From: Allomuricauda sp. ARW1Y1
GTDB lineage: Bacteria; Bacteroidota; Bacteroidia; Flavobacteriales; Flavobacteriaceae
Direction of reading: 5' to 3'
Length of the DNA stretch: 64,000 nucleotides
NCBI RefSeq assembly: GCF_013407935.1
Contig: NZ_JACBZU010000002.1
Location: 558,001 to 622,000 of the forward strand
The notes under the pieces: model-generated
What the model was told of the DNA's origin: nothing
What the model saw: the letters and a program-made list of their open reading frames with translations, nothing else
Database searches by the model: none
Part shown: positions 63,170-64,000 of the stretch, piece by piece
Numbering within the stretch: the stretch's first letter is position 1
Layout of the letters: each line of letters opens with the position of its first letter
Program-made: the position numbers and the translations under genes

Positions 63170-64000
63170 TTATCCTCTTTCGATTTCGACGAACTTGGCT
63201 CCATTGTACTTCACCTTCAAGAAGTTTCCGACCCCTGCGTTAAACGCTCCGGTCAATAGGAAGTTTCCTGAGTTGGCTACCGTTGTACTATTAGTACCGC
63301 TTCCTCCTTCAAGAGTATAGACTTCTCCGGCTACAGCATTTTGAATGTTGGTAAAGGCGGTGCCCCCAGTATTGGCTTGGGTAATAAACCAGTTGCCATC
63401 CTCGGCGTTGGCCGTGGTCGCATCCGCAGCTAATTCTACCTTGGTCGGTTCTGGTACCGTACCCGCAACTTTTCTGGAGTATTCTATGACCTTTCCGCCT
63501 GAAAGTCCGATCAATACGATTTCATTTCCATCGTTAAGGGCAAAATCCCCATCTGAAAGAATGATATCTGTGTTGTTTTTCACCGTACTTACATTTGAGG
63601 AGGCATTGCCCCTTAAATAGTAGGTCTGGCCCTCCACAACATCATCTATTTTGGTAATGTTCGTAGCGGAAGTATTGTTGGCGCCTATTACCAAAGCATG
63701 GTGGTCGGCAACCGACGGGGTGGCATCATTGGATACTACCGGTACGTAGGTCGTGTTCAAAAGTTCAACATTGTTACTGAAGAAAATTTGGTCCTCGTAA
63801 TCCAGTTCGGCATTAGGGTCCACTTTCGCTCCAAAGGCTTTGAAATAAACCCCGTGCTTATAGTCCGCAAATGCGTTGATAACCCTCTTGTCCTTCTCAA
63901 TTTCCAAAAGACTTTCCTCGCCTGGAACATCTACCATGATACCGTTATTGTCCTCGGTGGTCAAATAAATGAATCCGGTACCTTCCATTTGAGGGTGCTT
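63170..64000 (-). CDS. C-terminal part of a probable major capsid protein with two repeat domains (partial)
   Basis: At least 273 residues. The frame is open to the window edge (Lys-His-Pro-Gln before Met at 63988) and no ribosome-binding context marks that Met, so the gene probably begins outside. The first part (FIYLTTEDNNGIMVDVPGEE, RVINAFADYKHGVYFKAFGA) looks like the end of a capsid protein. Two copies of an ~80-residue beta domain follow (IDDVVEGQTYYLRG; IQNAVAGEVYTLEGG). Capsid assignment is tentative. Confidence 0.6.
   Translation of the reverse strand, partial: KHPQMEGTGFIYLTTEDNNGIMVDVPGEESLLEIEKDKRVINAFADYKHGVYFKAFGAKVDPNAELDYEDQIFFSNNVELLNTTYVPVVSNDATPSVADHHALVIGANNTSATNITKIDDVVEGQTYYLRGNASSNVSTVKNNTDIILSDGDFALNDGNEIVLIGLSGGKVIEYSRKVAGTVPEPTKVELAADATTANAEDGNWFITQANTGGTAFTNIQNAVAGEVYTLEGGSGTNSTTVANSGNFLLTGAFNAGVGNFLKVKYNGAKFVEIERG

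Larger units (their letters stand above)
44556..64000. mobile_element. Left part of a tailed-phage prophage integrated at tRNA-Arg
   Basis: Integrase next to a tRNA, then a gapless minus-strand set of structural genes (tape measure, portal, large terminase, virion proteins) up to the window edge. The left border should be at the tRNA 3' end; the right border lies outside. Terminase, portal and a ~1000-residue tape measure indicate a siphovirus-like virion. No repressor, replication or lysis gene is visible, so completeness cannot be judged. Confidence 0.9.

Noticed and set aside
1..64000. CRISPR arrays, insertion sequences, rRNA
   Set aside because: No regularly spaced direct repeats, transposase genes or rRNA segments were found by reading the window; the only tRNA seen is tRNA-Arg.

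Overview
The window looks like a chromosomal segment of a marine-type Flavobacteriaceae (Bacteroidota), closest in gene content to Muricauda/Allomuricauda relatives, carrying the left part of an integrated prophage. The lineage call rests on Bacteroidota-specific families (GSIII and eukaryote-like GSII side by side, DUF3570/DUF4266, DUF4197, an M56 BlaR1-like protein with a TonB-plug-like tail) and on repeated TAnnTTTG -7 promoter elements, often with TTG 18-20 nt upstream, which is the flavobacterial promoter type.

Host region, about 1-44.5 kb. From the left: an M28 peptidase cut by the window edge and coupled to a PPK2 polyphosphate kinase; a tight minus-strand operon (ABC ATPase, ABC-2 permease, MscS channel, outer-membrane protein, sigma-54 response regulator); grpE-dnaJ; an epimerase, mnmD and a DUF4920 lipoprotein; ilvE; small membrane proteins and crcB; glnK-amtB with an outer-membrane protein behind it; an Lrp regulator; the fused isobutyryl-CoA mutase icmF, divergent from purU; a GH65 phosphorylase; pyrF and prfA; a periplasmic redox operon (Rieske protein, thioredoxin, ApbE, DUF4266, DUF3570); purM; divergent GSIII and GSII; a CaCA antiporter; a blaI-M56 sensor operon; apt; and tRNA-Arg(ACG). 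Nitrogen assimilation recurs as PII/Amt at 15-17 kb and two glutamine synthetases at 36.5-40 kb.

Prophage region, about 44.56 kb to the right edge. A tyrosine integrase starts 93 bp after tRNA-Arg(ACG), which is the likely attachment site. All other phage genes lie on the minus strand and read towards the integrase: the C-terminal part of a probable capsid protein (running off the right edge), a probable tail-tube protein, a small-terminase-like protein, TerL, portal, head-tail connector genes, a secreted accessory protein, the tape measure, a BACON/Ig-like tail protein and a last tail/baseplate protein. This is the tailed (siphovirus-like) head and tail module. Lysogeny, replication and lysis genes and the second att site are not in view.

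The best candidates for something undescribed are: (1) three copies of one promoter architecture, TGTCCTCTTAA-N17-TAnnNTNG, each heading a phage operon, two of them placing the start codon only four bases past the -7 element; (2) three AACTA-N6-TAGTT dyads in exact 20-bp register in front of blaI; (3) the five-gene exported redox operon with an ApbE flavin transferase but no classical flavinylation substrate; (4) a self-contained secreted-protein cassette inserted between phage structural operons; and (5) an ~80-residue beta-rich domain repeated three times in two adjacent virion proteins.
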